From Siniperca chuatsi (taxonomy: Eukaryota; Chordata; Actinopteri; Centrarchiformes; Sinipercidae): 64,000 nucleotides of DNA. Made by a program: the position numbers and the translations under genes. The notes under the pieces were generated by a model. It made no database searches. It was not told the DNA's origin and saw nothing but the letters and a program-made list of their open reading frames with translations. Of the stretch, positions 1 through 52,771 are shown one piece after another; the first letter of the stretch is position 1, and the number at the start of each line of letters is the position of its first letter. The stretch spans positions 19,767,860 to 19,831,859 of the forward strand of contig NC_058057.1 in the NCBI RefSeq assembly GCF_020085105.1, given 5' to 3'.

Positions 1-32114
<32,114 letters not shown>

Positions 32115-32960
32115 GCCTCGCAGCTCGGCCGGCGGCCACTTTTTTTGCGTCCTTGAGAGCCGAAGAAACTGCCGCCCCGCTTGCCTCTTCACACGGAACA
32201 CAGCCCGGATGTGGTCCTCATTTCAAGCCGTCCAGGGCGCAGATGGAGAGAGTAGTGAATTGGACAGTTTCCCCCCCTTCTTGTCTCTGCCGCTAAGAAG
32301 ATGCCTTTCAGCTGCTGGGACTGGTAGACTGGGCAATGACACGGCGGTCAAATTCCGATATAAGTCTCCAAATCAATTCAACAATGCTCCTGAATTCGGA
32401 TTCTGCAAGAGAATGAGTATCGGACGGGCTCCCATTGCAACGTGCATCCTGTCCCGTGGAAAAAAATTAAATATCAGCTGAAATATCCTCTATCCGTGTA
32501 GTTTATGTGTTGTGTGTGGCATAAAATGCGTCAGTGTCCGGTCACAAACACGGAATCGCTCAGCTGCGCCGTATCGCATACTCCGCGCACCTGCGCCTGT
32601 CAAGTGAAACCATTGTGTTCATCAAGGTTAATTGTTAAATTCGGGCAGCAGTCGTGCTGCTCGCCTCGCTCGGGCGCCTCCCCCTTCACACGAATTCCTC
32701 CTCAGTGCAGAAAAGCTGTGCTGGTGAGAGAGGACCATCAGCTGCCCTCCTACCATGCGCCCTTCATCCCCTTCAATGAGACCGGCCCCCTTTAACTTTC
32801 CCGAGGACTGCATATGTAAACAGCCAGTAAAAAAAACAAAATCACGCTTTCCTTCTTCGAATGTCCACTTTGAAACCCTCCGGACAGCCGCTCGTCGATC
32901 ACCCTGGACCCTGAAGTCTGGAAATACGTCCTGTTATTTGCGCGTCGCCTTGAGATCAAA
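32115..32960 (-). promoter_or_regulatory. CpG-rich 5' UTR and promoter area of slc24a4
   Basis: The stretch upstream of the slc24a4 start codon is clearly richer in G+C and CpG than its surroundings (dense CGs at 32,100-32,240, 32,560-32,700 and 32,870-32,950), and the CpG-rich zone also covers exon 1. The transcription start cannot be placed from sequence alone. Open frames on the plus strand here are by-products of the base composition. Confidence 0.6.
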
Positions 32961-33959
32961 CGTGTAGGTTGGATTTGTGCGACGAGGCAAGCCTCATCAT
33001 GCTACTCAAAACAAGCCTCAACACACCTACCACTGCTGTGTTATGAAACCAATATCTTTCTGCTCCCGAGCGCAGCCCCCTTTTAATAACTGGCCTACAA
33101 CTCACCTGCTATCCTCATTTTGATATCAAGCTGAATAATTGAGGTTATAGATCTAAAAGCTCGCGGGTATCAAATCTATAACCATGAAATAATTTCTCAT
33201 TGCCTAAAGGTTTTTTTTTTTTTGCCAAGATTATAATAGTTTATGCGTTTTTTCCTTCAGAAAATTGCTTCACACAAACAGAGCCGCTGGACCTGCAAAT
33301 ACTAGATATGAATAATATTGGGGACCTTTAGGCCTATGTCAGCGTGGCAGTAGTAAAGTAAATGTGGGTAAAATATGTTGTGCAGTCAGTGATCATTATA
33401 CACCGAACAATTACCATTATAAGAAAGAAATCAATTGTGCTATATATTCAGAAAAGCACTGGAGCCTAACTTCACTTTTATGTGTCATATGAATTTTCCA
33501 CAAATGTAGCCTATATGTCAGCTTAAAATGCTGAGTGGAACTGGATTTAGCCTCCACTACGCCCCTAATTAGTGTTTGATAGTTGGCAGCCCTGCAAATG
33601 TGTCTCCCATGAGGCCAACTGAGGACTCATGTAGAGTCCAGACTACATGGCATGTAAATGGTGAATGTACTGATATCATCTCTTTTATCCATTTTTCTTG
33701 TACTGTTTCCTCCCTCAACACATAGAAGAGTGAGATTCAAAGTTGTTTGTTTGAAACTCTCGCTAATAGATCATATTTTACAGCAGTGTTGGTAAGAAAA
33801 GTCCTGCCGCCCTGCTGTTTTCACTAATGCAGATCTCCTCTGTTATTACCCAGCTGTATTTATAGACTGCTCCTCGAATAATTGAGTCACTTCCCATTAC
33901 TGAACTTTTAATAGTTTGGCCCATTCAATTAAAAGCAGATGATGTTTGCACTTACAAAA

Positions 33960-34500
33960 ACTTTTCTTTTTTAACTTGGGAAGTACGCTTATTCGCTTTC
34001 TTAGAAAGTTACAGAGTTAGATGAGGAGATTAATACAACTCTCATGTCTGTCAGCTTAAATATAAAGGCACAGTCAGGAGTCGGTTAGCTTAGCTTAGCA
34101 CAAAGACTGGAAATGGGGAAATAGCTACCCTGGCTCTGTCCTCCAGTACCTCTAAAGCTTATTTGTTTAATCCATCCACAAACCCAAGTGTAAAAACTAC
34201 AATTTGTGGTATTATGGCAGGTTATGTGCTGGACTATTTCTTGGCCAGGTACAGTCACATCTTGTCCACAACAAACGTGATATAATGTGTTAATTAGTGA
34301 GCTTTAGAGGTGCTGGTAGGCAGATTTTATTACATTTGGACTTAGCGAGACTTGCTGTATCCCCATATCCAGTCTTTGCACTAAGCTAACCAACTCCTGA
34401 CTGTAGCTTCATATTAAACAGACATGATAGTGGTATCGATCTTTGCATCTAATTCTCAGCAAGACAGCGAATAAGCAAATAAATGTCAAACTATTCCTTT
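33960..34500. mobile_element. foldback MITE, copy 2
   Basis: Left arm (ACGCTTATTCGCTTTCTTAG ... CTCATGTCTGTCAGCTTAAATATAAAG ... TTAGCTTAGCTTAGCACAAAGACTGGAAA) and right arm (CCAGTCTTTGCACTAAGCTAACC ... CATATTAAACAGACATGA ... GCGAATAAGCAAATAAATG ... AACTATTCCTTT) are inverted relatives, so the element is one large imperfect palindrome of about 540 bp. Confidence 0.8.
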
Positions 34501-36014
34501 GACACTTGAGTGCAATCTTGTCTTCAAAAATGACAAACTGCACACACACGCACACACGTGCTGGGCGACTTGTGAGGCTGCAGAGCCGAGGCTGCTCTTG
34601 CTGCCTCCAGGCCTGCTGCGGGTCAACTTAACTGCCAAGATAACAGACAGGAAAGCTGCCGCGCCCTCGTAGCCATCTGTGCATACAGGTTGACAAGGCT
34701 GAAACAGCATGTCAATTTTTACAGCCACCACTGCTGCCCACTTAAGCAAAAACCGAGCAGCTTAGGGTCAAAGACCTCACACTCCGACGCAACCTCCTGC
34801 AGACCAAGGTTATGTAAGATCAGGACTGTCCCTGTCGGTACAGTAGAAGGCAGATCTCCAAAAATGTTACCCATCATTTCTAAGGAGCATCCAAGACTTT
34901 ATGTGAAGGCTGCTAGTTAAGCATGAAAGGCGTTGCAGGTTATTAGTCAGGGCTTTCAGAATCTGTTGCCAGGTCTTGTCTTTGTCCTGCAGCTTGGGTC
35001 TTCCGCATGAACATACACACACACATACACATCAACATGTGTGTGACCCGTGCCCATGCCAAGGGATTAGTCCCCTCCAGGCCCATGCCCACACAGCATG
35101 CCGGCAATTGGGGAGCAATGCCAGGGCCTGCTTACAGAGATTTAGCCACTGCTTTACACTCCCTGGCTTGGTCAAACATACACACATGGCCTCCTTTGCC
35201 GTCTGCTGGACCCAGTGAATGGCCGCTGATCTGCAGGAGGAATAATAATGTGTGTGAACTGCGGTTTTAGCTGCTGGGAGACAGTGAGAGATTGGCTTTG
35301 TAGGAGTGTTTCAATGTGGGCAGATGTCAAAAGGAGCAGTCAGTGTAATGCAAATGTGTTGTTTGATATAAAGGCCAAGCATGTGTCATGTCCTTTCACT
35401 GCAGATTACTAATGACTTGATGTTAAGGGTGTTAACAATGGACTCCGTGAGTGTTGCACAACTATTGCTGTTTGACTCAGCGCTGCTCATTTCAGCTTCC
35501 AACTCCATTGTTGTTGCGATGATTCATGTGGTTTATTCACTGGTTTAATACAGTGATTAAGATCCAGTCTTTAAGGGCAGTACGGCAGAACCATGGCACA
35601 GTTTACATAATGTTTTTGTAAATGTGGAGAATTTTTTTCAATGCGAAATTTACTATGTAGGCTTTTGAATCGGTATGTCAGATAGAAGAAATAACACAAT
35701 CAGATTACAAATAAGAAGTAAAATGCACTTCTGCTCAGATCAATGCACTGCAAGGATTTGCTGTTGCTAATGTGAGCTGATGGTAGCAAATTTTAGATAA
35801 ACATTACTGTGTAACTTAAATTACTGAGTCAAATTTGTTGTCTTCATGACTCTTCTCTGTTTGTGTTACTGTTACACACCATATTTTATCATGTGACAGG
35901 TTAACATTTCAATGGTTTTATTACAAAAGAAAAACAGGAAGTTGTGGTCTCATACCACTCGTTCACATTTAGGTCGCCTAATGATGTCTTCAAAGTAACT
36001 AACTTGTGAGTTGG

Positions 36015-36215
36015 GTTTCTTTTAACCATGACCGCAGCCATTCCCTAACTTAACCTCATTGTTATAACCATGACAACAAAAGTTCCCTTACCTATACAAA
36101 ATACTTCTTTTAACTCAAACCATGATCTTTCCCTAAACCTAACCAAGTTGTTTTTGTGCTGAAATCGAACCAAACTTTAACTTCAGCGTTGTCACATCAT
36201 AAAAAACTTGTAACA
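36015..36215. repeat. TAACC-rich teleost repeat
   Basis: Irregular tandem phrases such as CCTAACTTAACCTCATTG, AAACCATGATCTTTCCCTAA and CCTAACCAAGTTGTTTTTGTG, typical of a common fish repeat of minisatellite character. Confidence 0.55.
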
Positions 36216-39200
36216 GTTTTGGAAGGCACAGACGAATGAAAACGCTTCTATGTGTCATTCTACAGGGCACTTACAAAGGAGGAGGACTGGTACTAAATAG
36301 ACCTTGTGATGAGATTTTCTCAAGTCCTGTTTTTGTCTTTTCTCTTATAAGTTCAGATCATAAAATATATTATATCTCCAAGTTTAAGCCTTCAAGAACT
36401 TTGTAATTAAAATAACATTTTGAAAACTCTGATTTAACTCTGAGAATAGCTTTAAATTCTCTGTGTTTATGTGATATAAAGGGAGAAAAGGGCAGTTGGA
36501 ATACAGTATGTCCTTTCGGAGCGTTTGCACAGCGGCTACACAGTGCTGGGATATCCCATGTATAGATGGGGCTCCTTCTACTGAGGTGTGTTTGTGATGA
36601 ATAGAGATGACACTGAGCCAAAGAAGGAAGTGTGACACCGTCCATTAATACATTGCTGGCATTGTAACCAATATTCTACTAATTATCTGAAACAAGTAAA
36701 CAGATGGAGGGAGAAATATCCCCAGCTCTGAACCCTTTTTTTCTCAACCTGCCAACAATTGCTGAGCCCACTTTAGCCAGCTTCTGGTACTAATAGTACA
36801 GTACAAGCGCGGTCTACATGCACACACAGGAAATGTCTCTGGAGACCTGCTGATTTTACTCCTTGCATAAGCTCCTCAGTCAGCTGCAGGGAAAATAAAA
36901 TATTAATCATGAGTGTTGAGCATTCTGTGGCAGCACTGCAGGTATATTTGTATGCCTGCTCAGGTGTGAAGAGTAAACATGGCAGAGAGGAGCAACAGAG
37001 AGTCTAATCTATGTGTTCTGGAGGCAGCAGCCATCTCCTGTACTGCTCTCTTCATCTTCCATACAACTGTCAACAACATAAAGCAACCCAGTCAACCCCA
37101 GACAGCCAACATCGGTACCTAACATTATGATTCATACAGTGCTTTTTATACTGTAACAACATGAAATACAGGTTTATATGTTTTCTTTATCCCTCAAAAA
37201 ACTTTCATAACGCATAAGAAGTGCCAGAGTGGTGTACATTAGGATGCTTTTGACAGCCTTTACTAGAGAGAAAAAACTTGCCACTAAATGTTTGGTGTAT
37301 TAATTCAGTAGTTACATGGGACCGTCAAAATGTGATGGACACTTGTGCTGTATATTATGCAACCCACAACAGTAGCCATGCAATAGATGCTACCTTTGTT
37401 AAGCTTATCTTGTTTGGTTTTTGTTGAGATGATGTCAGAAACCTCTGTGGTAATATTTGAGGCTGTTTGATCTGCGGAGGAAGACTGTGAGATGTGGTTG
37501 AAAGTTCCAGTGAGTGGACCTTGATTTAAGATTTTGTTGTTAAACGATTGTTTCAAGGGCAAGAATGGAATTTAATGCGCAATTTGAGGCTGCAGTTTGT
37601 GATGTTGCATTAGAGTGCTTTATATTGCCGGGTGTTCATGTTATTATGTCATCCACCTTTATATGACAAATGTTAACATGGACCTAATAACAGTGATTAC
37701 GCTTTTGCTACATTAGAAGGCTTCTGATGAAATATCTCAATGTTTCACTTTCACTTTCACTTATTTTACTTTTATGTTAACTCTTCCCCAGGCTGTTACT
37801 TATTTTTCATTATTCTGGTGACAAACTATTAACAGTTCTACCAAGCCTTCTTATTTTTCACTTTTCTTACTTCTCTCCTACAAACTGCAGTTCCACCTTT
37901 TTGGAATGGTTTTATTCATTTGACCATGAGGATCGGGACTGTGTGAAATTGGATGGTTTCTCTGTTTCAGGGAGCTCTGCAGCCTAACGACGGACAGTGG
38001 CTAGAGGAAAAAGATTGGCTATATCTGAGAGAGACTTAGCCTTTTGTAATGCACATAAATAACTTAATTATTCTTTTGTCTGCAGAGAAGAAAAGGAAGG
38101 GTAGACAGGCAAAGAGCAACCTTTTCCCCTTGCAAAGAACAGTGGAGAGTCCTATTCAGACTGACCACAGAGGTTATGCCAGCAGAAACATGCAGCGCAT
38201 TCATTCCGGGAAGATAGCATCAGAGTTGCAGAGACCGGCTACAAAGTCTGTATTAATACAGCCAGCAGTACTCTGAAACAGAGGGCAGGTGAGGGTGAGT
38301 TCTTTCACTTCATTCACATGGAGCTGGGGGTGGAGGGGTGTGCAATAAAGTCAATGAGCCAGTAGATTTCCCTGCTGTGTGATTTCATCACCCTGCACAC
38401 CTCCATACTGGACACAAAAGTTATAGGCACTGTGTAGTAGAAGGATGAGTAGGAGTTTGTTAATGTCATAGTGTTATTATTCATAAGCAGGCACGAGGTG
38501 CCTGTGAATGTGATGTTTTATGGAAAAGTTATCAGAAACGTTTTAGTAATAGCACTCCACCAACTCTACACATGAAGAACAGTTAACTTGTCACGAAGAG
38601 TAGTGCTCAGCCTGCGAAAACAGTTTAGTATAATTTCTTCTGCGCCTCTGAAGGGACCTTTTTAAAGTAACCGTGATGATGTAATTTATGTTAGGGCATG
38701 AGACATCAAAATTTTAACAGAAAGCCTGAGATAAGAACTTGAGGGTGGAGTTTGAAAGATGTGGGCATTTACCAGGCAGGGATTTAAATTTAAAGGTCCA
38801 CTCCTCATGGACTTTATCAGTGAATGGAGCTGGCTCCGGTTTCATCAAGGGACTGAAAATCAAGGGCAGAAAATGTAAGATAGAATAAAAGAAGAATTAG
38901 CATTCTTTCCTGTGATTGGACACTATCCAAATATGTCTGATGCAGCAGAACCTCACTTATGTCGTGCTACAAGTGAAAGCAAGCAGAATAATTTGGACAT
39001 TCAGTTTGACCGAGGTCTGCAGCCCACCACTCAGAGTGCTGGCATCTAAACTGAACTGCACAAAGATAAACAGTTGTAGTGCTGCTGAGTCACTTCTCTG
39101 GATTCACACTCCTCGGTCTGGCCTCTACTCGTTTTCACATCAACATAATTCCCTGCAGATGATTCAGCCTTATTACATGGCCCTGTGTCATGCCAGCGAG

Positions 39201-40199
39201 GCGTCCTGTGTTTAGGAGAGACGTCTGCAGGGGTAAACACAGAGAGGTAATCCTCATCATGTTTTCTGAGCTTGAATTAGTCATCGGTAGGGTCTCCTCA
39301 CAGCTCTCAAGGCAGTGTCAGCCATGTCACATCAGATAACGCTGGTTACCTCTGATGTGCTGAGCGGAAAGAGCAGGCCAGCCAGGTTGCATTCTGCTGA
39401 CTGGCTGGAACCACATGTCAGCCTGAATGCAGTTTGCAAAGAGGCTGATACTCCCCTCATCCAAGAATGTGTTTCCTGATCCCATTGCCTGCATCGCCTC
39501 AAGTTACGGACAACCAACTGGTCAGGTTTGTTTTGCTCTGGGAGGAGAAGAATGTGCTGTTTGTATACAAACCAAGCAAAACAATCTCATGTGATCTGTC
39601 CTACATAGTCACATACACATGATCGCTAAGTCGTCCGCATGTCTCTGACAGAGAGCCAGCCAGGATCAGTCCCAGCCATGAATGCTCCCAACAAAACGCA
39701 TTGTTTCATGAAAAAGGAAAAATGGCAGCTGCAGTATTGTGGACTGTGGATAATCTGGCAGCAAGAGCCTTCGTGGATTTGTGCTCGTGAGCATTCCCGC
39801 TTTGTGGACGGGTGTGAAGAGCAGGTTGCATAAGAGGATCACCCCCGTAATGGTGTAATTCAGGATTCCTGCGCAACACGCCTTTTTAATGTGTATCTTA
39901 TAGAGTGGGTGGGCAAAAAGTGGTTCCTTTACTGAAGGACCATTACCACAGGAAGATGCTGGCACACAGGGATTACCCCCAGAGGCAGGAATTAGGGAAG
40001 ACATGGAGGAAAAAGCAAGCAACGGCCTAGAGGGGAATTAAGATGTGTAGAGTAGGATGGCATGAGGGGGGAGAAAATGAAAAGACTGAAAACAGGAAGG
40101 GGAACGAACAGTTTCTCCCCAGAGTATCCAAAAACCTTTTAAAAACTACTTTTAGATTCTAAATATTGTTTAAAAAGCAACTCCACACAAACATATTTT

Positions 40200-41330
40200 T
40201 AGAGAAATAGTTGACAATGCAATTTTGGAAAATACGCTTATTCACTTTCTGGCCAAGATTTAGATGAGAAGATCAATACCGCTCTCAAATATGTGCACTA
40301 ACTATAGAGCTAGAGTCAGGAGCTTAGCTTAGCATAATAGAATGGAAGCAGAGGGAAACTTACGTTATATCATGTTTGTTTAATCTGTATAGTGTAAAAG
40401 TGGCAAGTTGTGGTTTTACAGGAGTTACGTGCTATAATTATTTCTTCGCCACCAGCAGCCAGCGCAGCAACTTCCTGTTAGCCAAGAAATTCTTATGTGT
40501 TCAGACAAAAAGTGAATTTTTGCATCAATATTGCAAATTTCACCACTGGACCATTTGTCCCAAACAGCCAATATACCGATTGTACAGACGTTAACTGTAA
40601 GCTAGCTAGCAACAGACACACAAACCATGTGTGTGCGTGGGATTGTAGCTATGTGTGTATTTGTGTGACAGCTCGACTTGGACTGAACTCACTCGCTCGG
40701 ATTTTTTACTCAAGCTGAAACATTTCCAATTGGAGCAGACGTGTCTTCGCGTCAGGTCGTGCCCCCCTGGAAGAATTCGCCTTGCTTTCTCTCTGAACCG
40801 TTATAATACATTAATTCACGAAACCACCTGCAAAACCACAACTTGTCATTTTTACATTTCTGTTTGTGTACGGATTAAACAAATGAGACACATGTTGGTA
40901 GGCATATTTTTTTGGACAGAGCCAGGCTAGCTGTTTCCCCCTGCTTCCAGTCTTTAAGCTAAGCTAAGCTAATCAGCTCATGGCTCTACTTAGTATACTG
41001 CATTCACGCAATGTCAGCTGAATGGGAAGAACAGAAAAACCTACCATTATTCCGACTTGGGTGTGTTCACAAAGATGATTCCAAGATGGTTACTGTCACA
41101 GTGACTTTGCAACCATTTATGGTTTGTTGACACTTCTGCAGCTCACCAAGTGGGAAATATCTCCAACTCGAAATTACAGCTAAGAGGCTGACATGAATGA
41201 ATTTCCGACTCGTAATCATGGTGCGATTGATAAGATGGGAACGCGGCACAGACATCAAAGTGGTATTGATCTTCTCTTAGCAAGAAAGTGAATATGCATA
41301 TTTTCAAAAAAGTCAAACTAATTCTTTAAG
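40200..41330. mobile_element. foldback MITE, copy 3 (interrupted)
   Basis: Left arm from about 40,200 (GAGAAATAGTTGACAATG ... TACGCTTATTCACTTTCT ... TTAGCTTAGCATAATAG). Inverted right arm from about 40,905 (GACAGAGCCAGGCTAGCTGT ... CTAAGCTAAGCTAATC), then about 255 bases of unrelated sequence, then the terminal part (GTGGTATTGATCTTCTCTTAGCAAGAAAGTGAATATGC ... AACTAATTCTTT). This suggests a later insertion near 41,000-41,255. Confidence 0.75.
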
Positions 41331-44142
41331 CTTTCTGCAACATTGGTTTCTTGAAGCACTAATTCTGTCTGTTAATTTGAGTCTTAAATATTGCAAGATC
41401 TTGGAACATTAATCTTATAATTTCATTATTTAGCATTGTGTCAGAAGGTGAGATAAAAGCAAAACAATGGCAATGTTTAACAAAAGTATGGAGGCATGAC
41501 TACAAATTTTTAAATATCTAGCAACTGTCATTATGTCAAAGGACTGCTTTGTATTCATTAACAACCTGTGCTTAAGCTTGTAAAACAACTAATAAAGCTC
41601 CCGAAATTTCAACGTGATGTCCATTTGGGCAGAATGAAAAGACCAAGTTCCATTTTTAGAGCTGGATATCATGGGATTTTTGTGCCTTATGCTATGTTTG
41701 AATATTGTGAGGTTTCATAGAAATCCGTCCCCTTTTCACATTATTACATTGATGTCATTGGCATTAAGTGGTCTGCTTAGTGAGTAGACCGGGAATTCAA
41801 GAGGGATTAAACTCATTCATCCTCCAATCCACACAGATGAATGGATACACACGACCAAGATGCTCCTTTCTGAGTACAGCTTTGTGCCAATGAGTACAGT
41901 GTGAAAGGTAGAGGGGGTGGTCACCCTGGAGCCAGGTTATGGATTTACGATTTGACGTAGTCTGACAGATTGGCAGGGCACTTGTTGAGTTGAGAGCAGA
42001 TCTCTCGCTGGCCTCCAGGGGGCAGAGCGGCCTCAGTGCCCCAGGGCGACTCTGCCCTGTGCTCTGGGCTTAGCTGCTCGTTACATTAAAACAGGGGCTT
42101 CTGTGACAGAGTCAGCATTATGAAAGCTAAGAGGATTAGCTGATGGACATTTCTGGCGTTCCCCGTCAATTATCAAAATGAAAAGCAGTGACTGGGCAGG
42201 GCTGGCATGCTCTATGGCACAGAAGAGCTCCTCTCTCTCCTCCTCATCTCCAGGGGGGATAAATAAAGGCATCATGTGTGCGTTTCTGAACATGAAAGTT
42301 TTTTTGTGTGTGTGTCTGTGTGTGAGCCACGGATTAAAAAAGAGCATTTAAATTTTAATGTTTCTAAAGTGCAAAACTGTATGTTATGCAACTGTATAAA
42401 AACAGGCCTGCATGTCAGCCAGCCATCCGTGCTCAAGTCTAACTCCTCCATCCATGTGCATGATCACCCCCCCATACACACACTCTCTAAAACTGCTTGC
42501 TTTCAATGTCCTACGTGTGTGTGTGTACCCCCCTGTGATTGCTTAACAGGCTATCAGTGTAGGAGGAGTCTCCACCACTATGATGCACATGTGATGTTGG
42601 AGAGTTGGGGATGATGAAGAGGAGTAGTGGGGATGCAAGGAGGCAGGGCGGGGGGAGTTGTTTTAATATATCCATAAAAGTGGCATTACGCAGCTGCCTC
42701 TGTTAAGGATCTACCCCGGGGATTCACACAACGCTGCAAATGTAATGAAGCGAGTCAATGTGCCACCACGGCTGCAGCGGACACATCTCTCCGGCAATGA
42801 CACCCTGCCTGCCCTCCATCCTCAACGCCAGCAACATTTCCTCTTATCACCCAACTTTCTAATACGCCGGTTAGACCTCACTGGAGCACAGCAGAGGTGG
42901 GACTGTATATCCATGTGTGCCTGAAAAAGATAAGAAAACAAACTGCTGAACCGTTTCATTATTATTATTTTTTTACCCTGTCACAAACAGCCAGGAAGGT
43001 AAACAGTGTTTTGCTGAGGGAGACAGTTGCCTAAAATATAAAGCGAAGAACGGTAATCCTAGTTTACTACATAGCAGGCTGAATTATATTCAATCCCAGT
43101 TATCACATCAGGGACAATGTCATCTCACCACTGTATTACAGATGGTGCTGCTGCATGGGCAGATTTGATATGGGTATTCAGGGGCCAGTTAGATAGAACT
43201 GAAAAATGTCTCCATCTGGTGTTATTGCAGTAACTAGTCTACCTAGTAGCCAGTAAATCTTGTGTGATGATAAACAAACAGCACATGCAAAACTAGAATT
43301 ACTGGCCCACGGTTGTATGCCTCCACCAACCAGTCCAGTTGCAGTTTACATTCATTTCTGTCCAGACTCATAATATATGTAGTGAATACTTGGAAGGAGT
43401 TGAATAAAAGAAACTGTATATTTTGGCTAAATGGAAGTTATTACTATATTGATACTACATATATATGATCCCAGTGAATATACATTGTTGAACTGATTAA
43501 TAAAGGATTACCATAGATGTATTGGCTAAACAGATACACATGTACTTGATTACTACGGAAAGATGGACTCTTATAGAGTATAGCTGTGGTGATTTTGTTT
43601 TTTCCTGGCATTTTTTGGATGCAAAGCCTCTGAGCTGTAGGTGAAACTCACTCACAGGATCACAATTAGCTAGGCGCACTCCAATACGTTGTCTGCAGTC
43701 ACATGATTCCAATGACGCTCAAAATTCAGAATGAGACAGGAAGTGAAAGGCAGAATGGACGAGATGGAGGAAAGCCCGTACTGTGCTGGTTATTGTTTAC
43801 TCATTGTGTAAAGGATCCATCTTTTTTTGGAACTTGACCTACACTAGGAGCTAAAACTCAGGATACCCTGACCTCTGCTGCTTTGATTTTGACCATTTTT
43901 TCTAGTCTGTCTCTCTCGCAAGGCCCCCAACTTTATGGAAGCGCAACAATAAATCGCAAACTACCCCTTTAATGCTGTCTAAGTAGAAGCAGCCATACAA
44001 GAAATTTGGATAAATAAAATATTGTCTAAAATGACCAAATATTTCTATTAACCTGGAAATATATGACCAGTATCTGAAGTGAAGTATCTGAAAATAAGGC
44101 TAAGGCTTTACTACAGAGTGCAATACATCTATCCTCTGCCAT

Positions 44143-44148
44143 TTTATT
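44143..44148 (-). terminator. candidate polyadenylation signal of cpsf2
   Basis: First canonical AATAAA on the minus strand found downstream of the cpsf2 stop, about 630 bases away. A variant ATTAAA at 44400-44405 is closer and equally possible. Confidence 0.35.
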
Positions 44149-44761
44149 TGAGTGTCCCAATTCCGAGTGTGAAATATCCACTATATAGTGACCTCTAAAA
44201 TTCCAACAATGGAACAAAAAAGTGGCATGTACACTACTTTACGGATGGATGGGATAATTACAGTTGTGTGACACTAGACCTGTCATTGATGACTCAAAAT
44301 GACGATGACTCTTAAGTGTCCAACATCTCAATTTACTGCTCACTAAGTGAACATCTAAGACAAACCTTTAACAGTGATGCATGTTTGAAAAAGACTGTTT
44401 TTAATGACAGAATCGAAGGGGGAAAGCATCCTTTAGTCCATCCAGTGCATTAGGATGTTACTGTACAGTGGGAGGAGTTTTAGCAATATGAGAACCTCAA
44501 GATTGTAGAGTCTGTCCACACAGAGAGGTAAGTCTCTCATGCATTTGCCTCTCAGTTTGTGGAGGTAAACTAAAAACATTATCTGGAAAAAAAAAAAACT
44601 ATAAAAAAGGGAAAATGTACAACAAGGTTTGCAGTGGAACAGCTGGAGCCACCCATGAGGCAGAGGTAGGACGAGTGTGGTACACGCTTCTCCTCTGGGT
44701 AAAGTCCTCGTAAAGGATTGTCTCTGTATTGCCGTGGTATGCTCTTCTGCGGCGTGTCTTC

Positions 44762-44779
44762 CTGCTGCTGCTGCTGCTG
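44762..44779 (-). repeat. (CAG)6 directly after the cpsf2 stop codon
   Basis: Six CAG triplets on the coding strand follow the TAG without a gap, so the repeat forms the first bases of the 3' UTR. Confidence 0.95.
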
Positions 44780-51895
<7,116 letters not shown>

Positions 51896-51913
51896 TTTTC
51901 TTCAGTTGTCACG
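51896..51913 (-). other. cpsf2: 5' UTR part of cpsf2 coding exon 1
   Basis: A TACTTTCAG acceptor ends at 51914 on the minus strand, 18 bases before the ATG, so the start codon lies near the beginning of a downstream exon and the transcript should have a separate non-coding leader exon. Confidence 0.6.
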
Positions 51914-52340
51914 CTGAAAGTACAATTAGGTTCGCATTAGGTTAAGCTGGCCATAACGCAACTATCCTAATAAACAAAACAACATCACCTACGTTAAGTG
52001 GTGTGGCTCTTTATGACTTTACGATTACAAATTAGCACACAACTTATTCAATTCAATCGACAAACAAAAACATGGTTCGATAATGAATTGAAGTTGTACG
52101 ATATTACAGTAACCTATATTGTTGCACAGGTTAGGCCTGTGAAATATGTTGCTGGCAGGTCGAGCGCTAAAGAAATTAAAAGTAAACACAGTTTGGTTGC
52201 TAGCCGCAGCTAGCTAGTTCGCACAAGCAGTAATCAAATTACCCGGCAAAGTCTGTGTATTTGGCATGCTAACTACATTTTAGCTAACTTAGTGGATGTA
52301 AGCTAAGTGACTTGGATCGACAAAGGAACTTGCAACATAC

Positions 52341-52480
52341 CATTAAATATGAGATAATGTAAATTTTCTCCCGTTGGAGTAGAAATACATCAAGTGGATT
52401 TTCTATAATTCCAACATTAAGACATTTTGGCTAACGTTGTTGAAAACACACTGGACTAGCAGACCATTAGCGGCTGCATC
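52341..52480 (-). other. cpsf2: probable non-coding first exon of cpsf2
   Basis: A good donor (AATG|GTATGT on the minus strand, exon edge 52341) fits the acceptor at 51914. The upstream boundary near 52480 is only a guess from the position of the divergent promoter. Confidence 0.4.
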
Positions 52481-52700
52481 ATGTGTGAAAGCGCACGGGA
52501 GCGTACCAAGTATGGCGGTGTTAATACAAACACATCTTATAACAAAACACCGAATGCTCATTTTATCGGATTATATTTTAACAAATGTGCTTTAATATTC
52601 TCAACTCATATGTTGTAAGTGACATAATAACCCACCATAAGGGCCATTACGGCAATAATAGTGTTTTTATTGTTCAAGTAACACTGCCGTGTTTTTGCAC
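52380..52700. promoter_or_regulatory. divergent promoter region between cpsf2 and ndufb1
   Basis: cpsf2 runs left and ndufb1 runs right from this interval, the same head-to-head arrangement as in human. The segment around 52,485-52,520 contains several CpGs and an ATGGCGG core that resembles a YY1 site. No TATA box is placed convincingly for either gene. Exact start sites are inferred. Confidence 0.5.
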
Positions 52701-52771
52701 AGGTGGTAGAGTCCAATGTCCTCTGCCTGGTGAATGAAGAGCTGAAGGCCACGGCTTGGTGCAAACATAAG
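52690..52771 (+). other. ndufb1: candidate 5' non-coding exon of ndufb1
   Basis: A donor CATAAG|GTAATA at 52771/52772 lies about 1.4 kb before the coding exon, whose acceptor (TTCTGTAG, exon from 52192+2,000, i.e. 54192) sits only five bases before the ATG, so a separate leader exon is required. The left boundary is unknown; it may extend back to the promoter near 52,500. Confidence 0.35.

Larger units (their letters stand above)
32961..44142. other. intergenic region between cpsf2 and slc24a4
   Basis: About 11 kb in which I see no gene. Open frames on both strands are short and match no family known to me. It holds two foldback repeat copies (33,960-34,500 and 40,200-41,330), a TAACC-rich teleost repeat (36,015-36,215) and small CA runs. 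Regulatory elements for slc24a4 may be present but cannot be recognised from one sequence. Confidence 0.5.
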
